From the NCBI RefSeq assembly GCF_028292805.1, contig NZ_JAQGLS010000031.1:1-47669 (forward strand): 47,669 bases of DNA, in the 5' to 3' direction. Shown here in pieces: positions 16,917-26,367 of this stretch (its first letter is position 1; every line of letters begins with the position of its first letter). The translations under genes and the position numbers were made by a program. The DNA is from Ramlibacter sp. (GTDB lineage Bacteria > Pseudomonadota > Gammaproteobacteria > Burkholderiales > Burkholderiaceae_C). The notes under the pieces are model-generated. The model saw nothing but the letters and a program-made list of their open reading frames with translations. It was not told where the DNA came from and did not search any database.

Positions 16917-17045
16917 CTAGACAGCCGCCTTTTCGACGCTGCAGATCGTCGTCTTGGTCTGATGCATCAGCGTCACGCTGTCGTGGCCGTAGGTGGTCGC
17001 GGCGTTGACCACTTCGCCGCGCAGGCGTGTGGAATCTCGCTGCCT
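16917..17045 (-). pseudogene. Possible short gene remnant
   Basis: A minus-strand frame of ~43 codons (…STRLRGEVVNAATTYGHD… ending SVEKAAV and TAG) has protein-like composition but no start codon, and an in-frame stop lies just upstream. It is not recognised. The rest of 16900-17451 (about 550 bp) shows no gene supported by start, ribosome site and codon pattern; it may be decayed sequence at the edge of the catabolic operon. Confidence 0.3.
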
Positions 17046-17451
17046 GAGTCAAAACATCATCGGCACTCGGCCAGCCACCTGCGCTCATTCGCGCCGCACG
17101 GCGCATTCCCCGGCACCGGAAGAGCGCCTGCCCGCCTTCGTGTAACGGCTCCAGGCCCATGCGCTGTCGGGAGCCGAACCGCTGGCCGAAGTGATGGATT
17201 TCGCGTCGCTCCACGCCGACGCGCGCCCTTCAGCGGCACCAGGCGCTTTGCAAAGCATTCCAGATTTCCAATCTGCTGCGGAAGAACTGCTCGAGGGCCG
17301 CTGGAGGGTCGACCTTGTGCAGGCACGGCGGGCCGCCGGCGCCATGCCGCGCGGTCTGGCCTCCACCAGGACTGCTCCCATCTTCCCTGCCCGTGCGTCC
17401 TTTTCTTCCCCCGCGGAGGCTCGAAAAACCCGAGAGGCACTCGGAGCGATC

Positions 17452-18153
17452 CTATTGTCGCTTGAGCTTCTCCGACCTGATCATCAGATCCTGGATGGCG
17501 GCTCCAGTTTGTTTGGTGTGCTTCAGCAGAGCTGCGCAGGCGCGGTCTACATCGCGCGCCAGCACGGCCGCCAAGATTTCGGAGTGCTCGCGTGCGACGT
17601 TGCGCTTTGGAATTCGGTCTTTCAGGTACAGCCGCCGATATCTGTCCGTCTGGTCGTGGAGCACGTTGCTGAAGTGCATCAACATGGGCATGTCACACCC
17701 TCCGATCAGGGCTTGGTGGAACTGCCGATGCACGCTCTCCCATTCCTCGTCATACGGTGCCCGCCCGGGCGTCTCTTCGACGCGCTTGAGCCGGTGCGAG
17801 ATCGCCACGACATGTTCCTCCCACTTCGGATCACCCCGTTCAATCGACAGGCGCAAGGCCAGAGGCTCGAGGACGGAACGCAGCGCGATCACTTCTTCCA
17901 GCTTTTGCAGCGAAGTCTCCGCGACACGGAAACCTCGCTGCTCCTCGCTGACGACGAAGCCTTCGCCACACAGCCGAAGCAGCGCCTCCCGCACCGGACT
18001 GAAGCTCACGCCGTAAGAGGCGCCGAGCTCCTCGAGGCGCAACCGCGCGTTGGGTGCCAGCACCCCGCGCAAGATGGCACTGCGCAAATCTTCGGTGAGC
18101 GCGGCCGCTCTGCTGCCCTTGGCGGACTTCTCCGGAATCATTGGGCTCATCAT
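17452..18153 (-). CDS. GntR family (FCD) transcriptional regulator
   Basis: 233 aa from an ATG at 18153, with an N-terminal winged helix-turn-helix (LTEDLRSAILRGVLAPNARL, then GVSFSPVREALLRL) and an FCD ligand-binding domain (LRSVLEPLALRLSIERGD, VHRQFHQALIGGC, REHSEILAAVLARDVDRACAALLKHTKQT) whose Asp/His residues usually bind a metal with a carboxylate effector. It is the last gene in the minus-strand catabolic run, 105 bp after the hydrolase. As the only regulator there it is the likely repressor of the aromatic operon; a candidate operator lies at 32401-32415. A longer in-frame start at 18231 is possible but adds an unconserved leader. Confidence 0.92.
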   Translation of the reverse strand: MMSPMIPEKSAKGSRAAALTEDLRSAILRGVLAPNARLRLEELGASYGVSFSPVREALLRLCGEGFVVSEEQRGFRVAETSLQKLEEVIALRSVLEPLALRLSIERGDPKWEEHVVAISHRLKRVEETPGRAPYDEEWESVHRQFHQALIGGCDMPMLMHFSNVLHDQTDRYRRLYLKDRIPKRNVAREHSEILAAVLARDVDRACAALLKHTKQTGAAIQDLMIRSEKLKRQ

Positions 18154-18258
18154 AATGTTCTCGAAAAAACGAACAAGCCCCGGGCGCACCGCCGCCCGTT
18201 GTGCGCTTCCGGCAACGGACAGCGCCTGCAAGGCAGGCGGCGCGGCGGACCAGACTGT

Positions 18259-19113
18259 CTATTCCTCGCGGAAAAAATCAAGGCAGAGCCTGTTGAAGTG
18301 ATCGGAATGCTCGAGCATCGCCCAGTGACCGCAATTGCCGAAGATGTGGAGCCTGACATCGGGCATCTGGTGCAGCATGAAAATCGCCCGATCGATCGGA
18401 ACGACCCGGTCGTCGCGCCCCCAGACCAGGAGACTGCGGTGCTTCAAGTCCCCCAGGTTTTGCCACAAGGGCTCGAACCGATGGGGCGCCGGCGCCATCT
18501 TCTTCGCCCACTCGACCACCTCCGGGCGTATCGAACGCTCATACCGGTCCTGGAGCGTGGCCTCGTCGATCAGGTCCGGGGCATGGACCAGGACGTTCAG
18601 GAACTGGCGCATGCGCTCCAGGCTCGGCCCGGTGCCGTGATAGTAGGTGCGCAGGAGCTTGGCGCCTTCGGTCGGATTCGGTGAAACGGTGGCGAGCTGG
18701 ATCGACGGGGCCATCAGGACCAGCCGACCTACGCGCTCAGGGAAATCCAGCGCGAACTTCATTGCCACGTGCGCTCCCAGCGAATTGCCGACGAAGTGCA
18801 CCTTTTGCAGCCCGAGCCCGTCGAGCCACTCGGCCAGGACACGAGCGTTGAACGCACCGATCAGCTCCGGGTACTGGCGCTTGGTCGACTCGCCGAAACC
18901 GGGCAGATCGGGCACGAGCACCCGATGGCTGTGCGCGAACGCCGCCATGTTCTTGTGAAAGTTGGTCCAGCCGGCGGCGCCGGGCCCGCCGCCATGCAGC
19001 ATGACCACGGTCGACCCCGCACCGGCCTCGTGGTAGTGCAGGTCGATGTCGCCGACTTTGCTGAACCTGCTGGTTCCATCCTGGGTGAGCGCTTCCATTG
19101 ATTTCTCCGTCAT
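18259..19113 (-). CDS. Meta-cleavage-product hydrolase 1 (alpha/beta hydrolase)
   Basis: 284 aa, BphD/MhpC type C-C bond hydrolase, which cleaves the ring-fission product into 2-hydroxypenta-2,4-dienoate and a carboxylic acid. Visible are the oxyanion region [13 protein letters not shown], nucleophile Ser in GNSLGAH, Asp in WGRDDRVVP and His in [12 protein letters not shown]; the C-terminal GHWAMLEH matches the family. The ATG at 19113 overlaps the aldolase stop (ATGA), so the two are coupled. A second, different hydrolase is encoded at 22784-23605. Confidence 0.92.
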   Translation of the reverse strand: MTEKSMEALTQDGTSRFSKVGDIDLHYHEAGAGSTVVMLHGGGPGAAGWTNFHKNMAAFAHSHRVLVPDLPGFGESTKRQYPELIGAFNARVLAEWLDGLGLQKVHFVGNSLGAHVAMKFALDFPERVGRLVLMAPSIQLATVSPNPTEGAKLLRTYYHGTGPSLERMRQFLNVLVHAPDLIDEATLQDRYERSIRPEVVEWAKKMAPAPHRFEPLWQNLGDLKHRSLLVWGRDDRVVPIDRAIFMLHQMPDVRLHIFGNCGHWAMLEHSDHFNRLCLDFFREE

Positions 19114-20132
19114 TGTGGGTTTCGGGCCTGCAGCAGATCGAGCGCCACGTCGACGATCATGTCTTCCTGGCCGCCGACCATGCGCCGTTGACCAAGCTCC
19201 ACCAGGATGTCGACGGTCTTGAGCCCGTACTTCTTTGCCGCGACCTCCGCGTGGCGCAGGAAGCTGCTGTACACGCCGGCATAGCCGAGCGCGAGCGTCT
19301 CGCGGTCCACCCGCACCGGGCGGTCCTGCAGCGGCCGGACGATGTCATCGGCCGCATCCATCAGCTTGTACAGATCGCAGCCGTGGTTCCAGCCCAGACG
19401 GTCGGCCGCGGCGATGAACACCTCCAGCGGCGCGTTGCCGGCACCGGCACCCATGCCGGCCAAGCTGGCGTCGACCCGGTCGCAGCCCTCCTCCACCGCC
19501 ACGATGCTGTTGGCGACGCCCAGCGACAGGTTGTGGTGGGCATGCATGCCGGTCTGGGTTCCGGGCTGGAGCACGTCCTTGAAGGCACGGAAGCGCTCGC
19601 GCACGTCGTTCATCGACAGCGCGCCGCCCGAATCCACCACGTAGCAGCAGGTGGCGCCGTAGCTTTCCATCAGCTTCGCCTGCTGTGCCAGGCCTTGCGG
19701 CGTGTTCATGTGGCTCATCATCAGAAAGCCGACTGCTTCCATGCCGAGATTGCGCGCGTACTCGATGTGCTGCCGTGACACGTCGGCCTCGGTGCAATGG
19801 GTGGCAACACGCACCACGCGGGCACCGGCCTGGTAGGCGGCCTTGAGATCGTGCACGGTGCCGATGCCCGGCAGCAGCAGCGTGGCGATCCTCGCGTGCT
19901 TCACTTCTGCCGCCACGGCCTCGATCCACTCGACGTCGGTGTGGGCGCCGAAACCGTAGTTGAAGCTGCCGCCCTGCAGCCCGTCGCCGTGGGCCACCTC
20001 GATCGAGTCGACCTTGGCGTCGTCAAGCGCGCGGGCGATCTGCCGGGCCTGGGCCACGCTGTATTGGTGCCGGATGGCGTGGCTGCCGTCGCGCAGCGTC
20101 ACGTCCGAGATGTAGATCTTCTTGCGGTCCAT
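19110..20132 (-). CDS. mhpE: 4-hydroxy-2-oxovalerate aldolase
   Basis: Splits 4-hydroxy-2-oxovalerate (or a homologue) to pyruvate and an aldehyde, with the partner dehydrogenase channeling the aldehyde. 340 aa, DmpG/BphI family: [14 protein letters not shown] is the metal-site signature, HGDGL follows, and [14 protein letters not shown] supplies the His metal ligands. It is 15 bp downstream of the acetaldehyde dehydrogenase gene, the usual order for this pair, which forms a heteromeric complex. The symbol follows the mhp nomenclature; bphI/dmpG are equally applicable. Confidence 0.96.
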   Translation of the reverse strand: MDRKKIYISDVTLRDGSHAIRHQYSVAQARQIARALDDAKVDSIEVAHGDGLQGGSFNYGFGAHTDVEWIEAVAAEVKHARIATLLLPGIGTVHDLKAAYQAGARVVRVATHCTEADVSRQHIEYARNLGMEAVGFLMMSHMNTPQGLAQQAKLMESYGATCCYVVDSGGALSMNDVRERFRAFKDVLQPGTQTGMHAHHNLSLGVANSIVAVEEGCDRVDASLAGMGAGAGNAPLEVFIAAADRLGWNHGCDLYKLMDAADDIVRPLQDRPVRVDRETLALGYAGVYSSFLRHAEVAAKKYGLKTVDILVELGQRRMVGGQEDMIVDVALDLLQARNPQ

Positions 20133-20147
20133 TGTGTTTTTGCGCGT

Positions 20148-21077
20148 TCAGGCGACCAGCCGCGCCGCCATCCGCTCGGCGGTCTGCAGCGCGGCGCTGG
20201 TCATGATGTCGAGGTTGCCGGCATAGGCCGGCAGGTAGTGCGCCGCACCCTCCACTTCCAGGAAGATGGAGGTCTTGAGGCCGTCGAAGCGGTCGCCGAC
20301 GCCGGGAATTTTCAGCCCGGTGACGCGGTCGAACTGCACCTTCTGCTTGAGCCGGTAGCCCGGCACGTACTGCTGCACGGCGGCGGCCATTTCTTCGACC
20401 GAGCGGGCGATGGCCTCTTCGCTGGCCAGGTCGCTGAGGGTGTAGATCGTGTCGCGCATGATCAACGGCGGCTCAGCCGGATTCATCACGATGATGGCCT
20501 TGCCCTTGGCCGCCCCGCCCACCACCTCGATGGCGCGGGCGGTGGTCTCGGTGAATTCGTCGATGTTGGCGCGGGTGCCGGGGCCGGCGCTCTTGCTGGC
20601 GATGCTGGCCACGATTTCGGCGTAGTGCACCCGCGCCACCCGCGAGACCGCCGCCACCATCGGGATGGTGGCCTGGCCGCCGCAGGTGACCATGTTGACG
20701 TTGGTGGCGGCCAGGTGCTGCTCGCCGTTGACCACCGGGACGCAGTAGGGGCCGATCGCCGCCGGGGTCAGGTCGATCAGCCGCAGGCCGGGCTTGTGCC
20801 GGCGCAGGAAGGCGTCGTTCTTCACGTGCGCCGCGGCGCTGGTGGCATCGAACACGATCTCGATGTCGGCGAAGACCGGCAGCCGGACCAGGCCTTCCAC
20901 GCCCTCGGCAGTGATTGCCAGGCCCAGGCGTGCCGCCCGAGCCAGTCCGTCGGAGGCGGGATCGATGCCCACCATCGCGCCATTTTCTATGTACTTTCCG
21001 TGGCGCGCGATCTTGATCATCAGGTCGGTGCCGATGTTGCCGCTGCCGACGATGGCGGCCTTGAGCTTGCGTGTCAT
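20148..21077 (-). CDS. mhpF: Acetaldehyde dehydrogenase (acylating)
   Basis: Converts acetaldehyde, CoA and NAD+ to acetyl-CoA. 309 aa, DmpF/BphJ family: Rossmann motif [12 protein letters not shown] at the N-terminus, catalytic Cys in [13 protein letters not shown], and the C-terminal [15 protein letters not shown]. It lies 10 bp after the hydratase gene and before its channeling partner, the aldolase. Together with the hydratase these three enzymes complete the lower meta-cleavage pathway to pyruvate and acetyl-CoA. Confidence 0.96.
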   Translation of the reverse strand: MTRKLKAAIVGSGNIGTDLMIKIARHGKYIENGAMVGIDPASDGLARAARLGLAITAEGVEGLVRLPVFADIEIVFDATSAAAHVKNDAFLRRHKPGLRLIDLTPAAIGPYCVPVVNGEQHLAATNVNMVTCGGQATIPMVAAVSRVARVHYAEIVASIASKSAGPGTRANIDEFTETTARAIEVVGGAAKGKAIIVMNPAEPPLIMRDTIYTLSDLASEEAIARSVEEMAAAVQQYVPGYRLKQKVQFDRVTGLKIPGVGDRFDGLKTSIFLEVEGAAHYLPAYAGNLDIMTSAALQTAERMAARLVA

Positions 21078-21087
21078 TGGGGCTCCT

Positions 21088-21888
21088 TCAGGCCATGCGG
21101 CAGTTGACGGTGCCCAGCGCGCCGATCTGCGCCTGCACCAGGTCCCCGGCCTGCACCGGCACCATCGGCCCCAGGGCGCCGGACAGGATCACCTGCCCGG
21201 CCTTCAGGCCCTGGCCGTGTTGCGCCATGGTGCGCGCCAGCCACCAGGCCGCTCGCAGCGGGTGGCCCAGGCAGGCGGCGCCGTTGCCGGTGGAGACCAG
21301 TTGGCCGTTCTTGGTCATCTGCATGCCCAGCTCGGCCAGCGACAGCTGGCCGATCCCGACCGGCTGGTCGCCCAGCACGAACAGGCCGCTGGAGGCGTTG
21401 TCGGCCACGGTGTCCACCAGGGTGATCTTCCAGTCGGCGATGGCGCTGTCGACGATCTCGATGGCCGGCAGCGCATAGGCCAGGCAGGCGAGGAACTCGC
21501 CGTAGCTGGGGGCCTGCGCGGTCACGTCGCGGCCGACCACGAAGGCCACCTCGGCCTCCACCTTGGGCTGCATCAGCCGCTGCGTCGGCACCTCCTGCTG
21601 ATTCAGAAACTCCATGTCGTCGAACAGCATGCCGAAGTCCGGCTGGTCCACGCCCAGCTGCTGCTGCACCGCCCTGGAGGTCAGGCCGACCTTCATCCCG
21701 ATGATGCGCCGGCCTTCCTCCAGCCGGGCCCGGGTGTTGATCGCGGCAACCGCGTAAGCCGCGCTGAGGCCGGCGATGCCATGGCTCTCGGAGATACGGC
21801 CTATGGTCTGCCGGTCGCGGCGCGCCTGCCGCAAGGCCGCCGCTGCGGCCAGGGTGGTTGGATCGGGGTTCATGGCCATGCCGTTCAT
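21088..21888 (-). CDS. mhpD: 2-keto-4-pentenoate hydratase
   Basis: Adds water to 2-hydroxypenta-2,4-dienoate to form 4-hydroxy-2-oxovalerate. 266 aa, FAH-fold family with [19 protein letters not shown] and [10 protein letters not shown] (metal-binding Glu pair). The related 4-oxalocrotonate decarboxylase is similar, but the gene order (aldolase pair next, hydrolases present) favours hydratase. The start at 21888 is set by an ATGA overlap with the extradiol dioxygenase stop codon; an upstream in-frame ATG at 21915 would overlap that gene further. Confidence 0.94.
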   Translation of the reverse strand: MNGMAMNPDPTTLAAAAALRQARRDRQTIGRISESHGIAGLSAAYAVAAINTRARLEEGRRIIGMKVGLTSRAVQQQLGVDQPDFGMLFDDMEFLNQQEVPTQRLMQPKVEAEVAFVVGRDVTAQAPSYGEFLACLAYALPAIEIVDSAIADWKITLVDTVADNASSGLFVLGDQPVGIGQLSLAELGMQMTKNGQLVSTGNGAACLGHPLRAAWWLARTMAQHGQGLKAGQVILSGALGPMVPVQAGDLVQAQIGALGTVNCRMA

Positions 21889-22763
21889 CAGTGCGCCTGC
21901 CGCTTGTGGCCCCACATGCTGGGCGTCTGGTGGTATTGCACGACCCAGTCGGCATCATCGACGAGGCGGCCGCCATGGCCGTACTCGATCTCGAAGCCGG
22001 CCGGCGATTGCATGTAGAACGAGACCACTTGGTCGTTGCTGTGCCGGCCAAGCGTGGAGGTGATGGGCACGCCCTTTTCCTGGCACAGGTACATGGTGCG
22101 GCAAACATCGTCCAGCGAGGTCAGCTCCAGCATGAAGTGGGCCAGTTTTTTGGGCCGGTCGACCTGGACGAAGGCAGCCGAGTGGTGCCGCGGGTTGGTG
22201 TGCAGGAAGGCCATGCGCACCGGCGTGCGGGCCATCTCGAAGTCGATGTAGTCGCTGACGCGGAAACCCAGCAGCCGGCTGTAGAAGTCCAGCGTGCGGT
22301 CCAGGTCACGCGCGAACAGCACGATGTGGCCCATTCCGAGCTCGCCGGCCGTGAAGCCGGCGATCCCGCGCGGCGAATGGAACGGCCGGTCGGCACTCAC
22401 GCGCAGGCCGTAGAAGACCTCGCAGCGCAGTCCATTGGGATCGTCGAAGCTGATCATGTCGATCACCTTGCGCCGCTCGATCTCCTCGGGCGTGGCCTGG
22501 CGCACCGCGACGCCGTCGGCGACCAGGCGCTCGCGCACCTCGCACAGCGCCTGCAGCGTGGCGACCATCCAGCCCGCATAGGAGATGTCGTCCTCCGCTC
22601 CCGGGTGCACGACGATGCGGTGGTGGTATTCGTCCATCCTGAAGTACAGGCTGCCGTCGGCGCCCTTGCCGCTCAACTGCGCGCCCAGGATGTCCGCGCC
22701 GAATTGCTCCCAGCGCCCCAGGTCCGACGCGCTGATACCGATATAGCCCAGTTGACTGATCAT
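21888..22763 (-). CDS. Extradiol catechol dioxygenase (BphC-like, type I)
   Basis: Opens a catechol ring next to the hydroxyls (meta cleavage). 291 aa, two-domain vicinal-oxygen-chelate enzyme of BphC/HsaC length. The Fe(II) ligands are visible as His in GMGHIVLFA, His in LAHFMLEL and Glu in GFEIEYGHGG; NPRHHSAAF carries the conserved acid-base His. The N-terminus ISQLGYIGISASDLGRWEQF resembles bicyclic-catechol (2,3-dihydroxybiphenyl) enzymes, suggesting a biaryl-type substrate. The start at 22763 has an AAAGGATAAAAAC ribosome site. A much longer open frame upstream is unsupported. Confidence 0.94.
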   Translation of the reverse strand: MISQLGYIGISASDLGRWEQFGADILGAQLSGKGADGSLYFRMDEYHHRIVVHPGAEDDISYAGWMVATLQALCEVRERLVADGVAVRQATPEEIERRKVIDMISFDDPNGLRCEVFYGLRVSADRPFHSPRGIAGFTAGELGMGHIVLFARDLDRTLDFYSRLLGFRVSDYIDFEMARTPVRMAFLHTNPRHHSAAFVQVDRPKKLAHFMLELTSLDDVCRTMYLCQEKGVPITSTLGRHSNDQVVSFYMQSPAGFEIEYGHGGRLVDDADWVVQYHQTPSMWGHKRQAH

Positions 22764-22783
22764 GTTTTTATCCTTTCGGCGGT

Positions 22784-23605
22784 TCAGAGCTGCTTGCCCA
22801 GGAAGTGCAGGGAGGCGGCGTTGAAGTCGGCCGGCTGTTCGATCATGGCCCAGTGGCCACACTCGGGAATGAGGTAGACCCAGGACGGCTTGATCAGCTC
22901 GGAGAACTTGAGGGCCTTCCAGACCTGGTTGACCTTGTCGTCCTTGCCGTTGACGATGAGGGTCGGCGCGGTCACCCGCGCGATGTCGGCCTCCTCGTAG
23001 AACAGCCCGCCCTGGTCCACGATCCACCCCATGGTCGCCACGTACGCGGCCAGCGTGGCCGGGTCGCTGGTGAGGCGGACCCGGTAATCGAGCATCTCCT
23101 CGGATGGCTCGTAGCTGTACGTCAGATGCTTGACCAGCTTGCGCATCGCTTCCTTGTCCGGCGACTTGTAGGCGGTCAGCGGCTGCGGGGCCCCGGTCTT
23201 GTCGTAGCGGGAGAGTCCGGCGCTGCCCATCAGGATCAGGCGGTCCACCAGCTCCGGGCGCTCCATGGCCACGCCCAGGCTGGCCGAGCCGCCCATGGAA
23301 TTGCCCACCAGGCTCACCTTGCGCAGGTCCATCGCCTCGATGAAGCCGATCAGGTGCTTGACTCGCGCCTGCGTCGAATAGGTGAAGCCGGCCGGATCCG
23401 GCTTGTCGGTCTTGCCGAAGCCCACCATGTCGATGGCGAAGACCTCGTATTGTTTGGAGAACTCGCGAATCGTGTCTTTCCAGTTCCCGTGCGAATCCGC
23501 ACCGGCGCCGCCCCCGTGCACCAGGATCACCGGTCGCCCAGATCCCGCATGCAGGTAGTGGGTGCGAAGGCCGGCGGCTTCGACATACTTGCTTTCCATT
23601 TCCAT
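22784..23605 (-). CDS. Meta-cleavage-product hydrolase 2 (alpha/beta hydrolase)
   Basis: 273 aa with HGGGAGADSHGNWKD, nucleophile Ser in GNSMGGSASLG, Asp in NGKDDKVNQ and His in PECGHWAMIEQ. It belongs to the same C-C hydrolase group as the gene at 18259 but is clearly diverged from it, and sits directly before the extradiol dioxygenase. The two hydrolases may serve different ring-cleavage products. The start at 23605 (MEMESK) follows a strong GGAAGGAAGAAGA ribosome site. Confidence 0.9.
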   Translation of the reverse strand: MEMESKYVEAAGLRTHYLHAGSGRPVILVHGGGAGADSHGNWKDTIREFSKQYEVFAIDMVGFGKTDKPDPAGFTYSTQARVKHLIGFIEAMDLRKVSLVGNSMGGSASLGVAMERPELVDRLILMGSAGLSRYDKTGAPQPLTAYKSPDKEAMRKLVKHLTYSYEPSEEMLDYRVRLTSDPATLAAYVATMGWIVDQGGLFYEEADIARVTAPTLIVNGKDDKVNQVWKALKFSELIKPSWVYLIPECGHWAMIEQPADFNAASLHFLGKQL

Positions 23606-23664
23606 CGTTCTTCTTCCTTCCTGGCGCCGGCGCGCAGCCGGTCGTGTTGAGTGGGATGCCGGGG

Positions 23665-24651
23665 CTAGAGGTCCAGCACCAATTCGTCGGTCAGGCTGCC
23701 GGAGCAGCAGATCAGCATGGTCTTGCCGGCCGCCTGTTCGGCCGTCGTGAGGAACAGGTCGCGATGGTCCGGAACCCCCGCCAGCACCTTGGTCTCGCAG
23801 GTACCGCACACGCCCTGCTCGCAGACCCGCGGCACGTACACGCCCGCGGCTCCCAGGGCGGCCAGGATGCTTGTGCCCGCAGACACCGGCACCTTCCGGC
23901 CCGACTTCGCAAGCACCACCACGAAGCCGCCGGCGGCCGGTGCCACGCCGGCGCCGAAGTACTCAAGGTGGACCTGCTGCGGAGGCAGCGAGGCAGTGGC
24001 GCGCTTGTAGGCTTCCAGCATGGGCCCCGGTCCGCAGCTATAGAAGTGGGTGCCCGGCGGCGCGCGGGCGACCAGGCTGGCCAGGTCCAGGAACCGCCCG
24101 CCCTCCTCCTCGTCGACGTGCAGCTGCAGGCGGCCGGCCTCGGCCGCCGCCAGCTCCCGCAACGGCTCGAGGAAAGCGGCGCGGCTGCGGCTGCGCACCG
24201 CGTAGGCGACCTGCCAGGACCGGCCGATCGCCTGCAGCCGGCGCACCATGGACAGGATGGGCGTGACGCCGATCCCGCCGGCGATCAGCACGCTGTGCCC
24301 GGCGCTCTCGCACAGCGCAAAGTCGTTGCGCGGCGGGTCGACCTCGAGCACATCGCCGGCGGCGAGCTGCTCGTGCAGCCAGCGCGAGCCGCCGCGGCTG
24401 TCCGGATCGCGGTACACACCGATCACATAGCGGTCGCGCTCGTCCTGGCTGTTCAGGAGCGAGTAGCTGCGCACGATGCCACTGCCAGTCCGCACATTGA
24501 TGTGCGCGCCGGCCGTGAAGGCCGGCAAGGGCTGGCCGTCGCAGGCGCGCAGCTCGATGGCGAGCACATCCGGCGCCGCGCCGGCGATCGCCTGCACGCG
24601 CATGCGCAGCGTCGCGTCAGCGGCGGTCATGGGTATTGCCGTATCCGCCAT
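23665..24651 (-). CDS. Phthalate dioxygenase reductase-type NAD(P)H oxidoreductase
   Basis: 328 aa: an FMN-binding domain (RSYSLLNS, then GGSRWLHEQL), an NAD-binding domain (LIAGGIGVTPILSMV, and CGPGPM) and a C-terminal plant-type [2Fe-2S] domain with Cys ligands in CEQGVCGTCETKV and MLICCSG. It passes electrons from NADH to the Rieske oxygenases directly; no separate ferredoxin gene occurs here. It is 4 bp after the permease gene. As the only reductase in the operon it presumably serves both oxygenases. Confidence 0.94.
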   Translation of the reverse strand: MADTAIPMTAADATLRMRVQAIAGAAPDVLAIELRACDGQPLPAFTAGAHINVRTGSGIVRSYSLLNSQDERDRYVIGVYRDPDSRGGSRWLHEQLAAGDVLEVDPPRNDFALCESAGHSVLIAGGIGVTPILSMVRRLQAIGRSWQVAYAVRSRSRAAFLEPLRELAAAEAGRLQLHVDEEEGGRFLDLASLVARAPPGTHFYSCGPGPMLEAYKRATASLPPQQVHLEYFGAGVAPAAGGFVVVLAKSGRKVPVSAGTSILAALGAAGVYVPRVCEQGVCGTCETKVLAGVPDHRDLFLTTAEQAAGKTMLICCSGSLTDELVLDL

Positions 24652-24655
24652 GACT

Positions 24656-26365
24656 CTAGCGCCCTCCGCGCAGGCGGGTCGCGATGAACAGGCACAGCGC
24701 TGCGGCAGCCAGTCCGATCAGCACGATCATGCTGCCCACCACTGCGGCCGGGCCGACCGAGCCGCCGTACAGGAACTCCAGCTGCAGCACCGACAGCGGC
24801 GTGGATCTGCCGGTGCTGAGCAGCACGATGGTGCTCACCTGCCGGATGGTCATCGCGAAGATCATGAGGATGACCACGGCGACGGTGGGCGAGACCAGCG
24901 GCAGCACGATGCCCGTGAAGGTACGGTACCAGCTGCCGCCCACCACCCGGCCGGCTTCCTCGAAGTCGTTCCCCAGCTGCAGCAGCGCGCTTTTGAGCAT
25001 CTGCACGCCCAAGGTCATGGCCGCCAGCAGGCTGACCAGGATCAGCACGCCCACAGTTCCGTACAGCGGCGACAGCACTGCGACATCAAGCACGAACCAG
25101 AGATACCCCAGCCCCAGGATCACCCCGGGGATGACGAAGGGCAGCCAGGACACGAAGTCCAGGGCGAAGCGCAGCCGGTGCGGCGCGCGGATGCTGCTGT
25201 ACGCCACCACCGAGAACAACAGCAGGCCCAGCAACGTGGTGCTGATGCCGAGCACCAGCGTGTTGCGCAGCGCGTTCATGAACGTGGCGTCGGCGAGCGC
25301 GTCGGCCCAATGGCGCAGCGTCCACACTTGCGGCAGGTCGAAGAAGCCGTACATGGACATCAGGCTGCCGGCGAACTGGAACACCACCGGCACCAGCGTG
25401 GTCAGGGACAGCACGGCGACCAGCACGCCGAAGACGATCCAGCGCTTGTTGCCCAGCCGGATCGGGTCGGCGCGGTGGTTGCCCGTCACCGTCACGAAGC
25501 TGCGCCGGCTCGAGGCCCATTGCTGGGCCAGGACCATCGGCACCATCAGCAGCAGGATGGTGGTGGCCAGCACCGTGGCACTCGGATAGTCAGGCGGCGA
25601 GCCGCGCAGCATCTGGTAGATCTTGGTGCTGTAGACGTTGAAGTTGATCGGCCCGCCCAGCACCAGCTCGAGCTCGAACGCTTCCAGGCCCTTGATCAGC
25701 GACATCAGCAAGGTGACCAGCAGCACCGGCGTGAGCACCGGCAGTGTCACCCCGATCAGCGCGCGCCAGCCGCTGGCCCCGCAGATCCAGGCCGCCTCTT
25801 CCAGCGTGCTGTTCAGGTTGCGGAAGGCGGGCGTCAGCAGCATCACCTTGACCGAGACACTGTTGGACACCAGGTGCGCGAACACGATGCCCCAGAACGA
25901 GTACAGCGTGAACGGCGGAGCATCGACGATGCCATGATCGACCAGAAAGCGGTTGATCAGGCCGTAGTCCGGGTTCAGCAGCAGCAGCCAGCCGGTGGTC
26001 GTGGCCAGGGCCGGCAGCAGAAAGGAGGCCCAGAACCCGAACTCGATCAGCCGGGAGGCGGGAACATCGGTGCGCGCCAGCGTCCAGGCGATCGCAATCG
26101 CGACCGGAAAGGAAATTCCCTGCACGGTCACGACCACCTTGAGGGAATTGAGGATCGCCTCACCCATGCCTGGCGTGGCGAACGCGCGCTGCCAGACTGC
26201 GAAGCCGCCGAGCGCGGCGTCCTCGGCGTGGAAGCTGTTGGCGACGATCAGCGCGATCGGGTAGCAGACGAAGATGCCGATGATCCCCACCAGGAGGAGG
26301 GTCCAGAGGTGCTGGCGCGACAGGGCGAGCGCGGAAAGCCGCGCGGTGCTGGCGAAGTAGGACAT
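24656..26365 (-). CDS. ABC transporter permease, Fbp/Pot type, fused double domain
   Basis: 569 aa with two homologous permease halves, about twelve transmembrane helices. The first EAA-type loop is seen in EEAAWICGASGWRALIGVTLP and the second in FEEAGRVVGGSWYRTFTGIVLP, one per half. This is the FbpB-like architecture used for iron(III), thiamine or small organic acids. Start 26365 (MSYFASTARLS) lies 2 bp after the ATPase stop; longer in-frame extensions overlap the ATPase gene antiparallel to its codon pattern and are not supported. By context it probably imports the aromatic substrate, not iron. Confidence 0.9.
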   Translation of the reverse strand: MSYFASTARLSALALSRQHLWTLLLVGIIGIFVCYPIALIVANSFHAEDAALGGFAVWQRAFATPGMGEAILNSLKVVVTVQGISFPVAIAIAWTLARTDVPASRLIEFGFWASFLLPALATTTGWLLLLNPDYGLINRFLVDHGIVDAPPFTLYSFWGIVFAHLVSNSVSVKVMLLTPAFRNLNSTLEEAAWICGASGWRALIGVTLPVLTPVLLVTLLMSLIKGLEAFELELVLGGPINFNVYSTKIYQMLRGSPPDYPSATVLATTILLLMVPMVLAQQWASSRRSFVTVTGNHRADPIRLGNKRWIVFGVLVAVLSLTTLVPVVFQFAGSLMSMYGFFDLPQVWTLRHWADALADATFMNALRNTLVLGISTTLLGLLLFSVVAYSSIRAPHRLRFALDFVSWLPFVIPGVILGLGYLWFVLDVAVLSPLYGTVGVLILVSLLAAMTLGVQMLKSALLQLGNDFEEAGRVVGGSWYRTFTGIVLPLVSPTVAVVILMIFAMTIRQVSTIVLLSTGRSTPLSVLQLEFLYGGSVGPAAVVGSMIVLIGLAAAALCLFIATRLRGGR

Positions 26366-26367
26366 CT

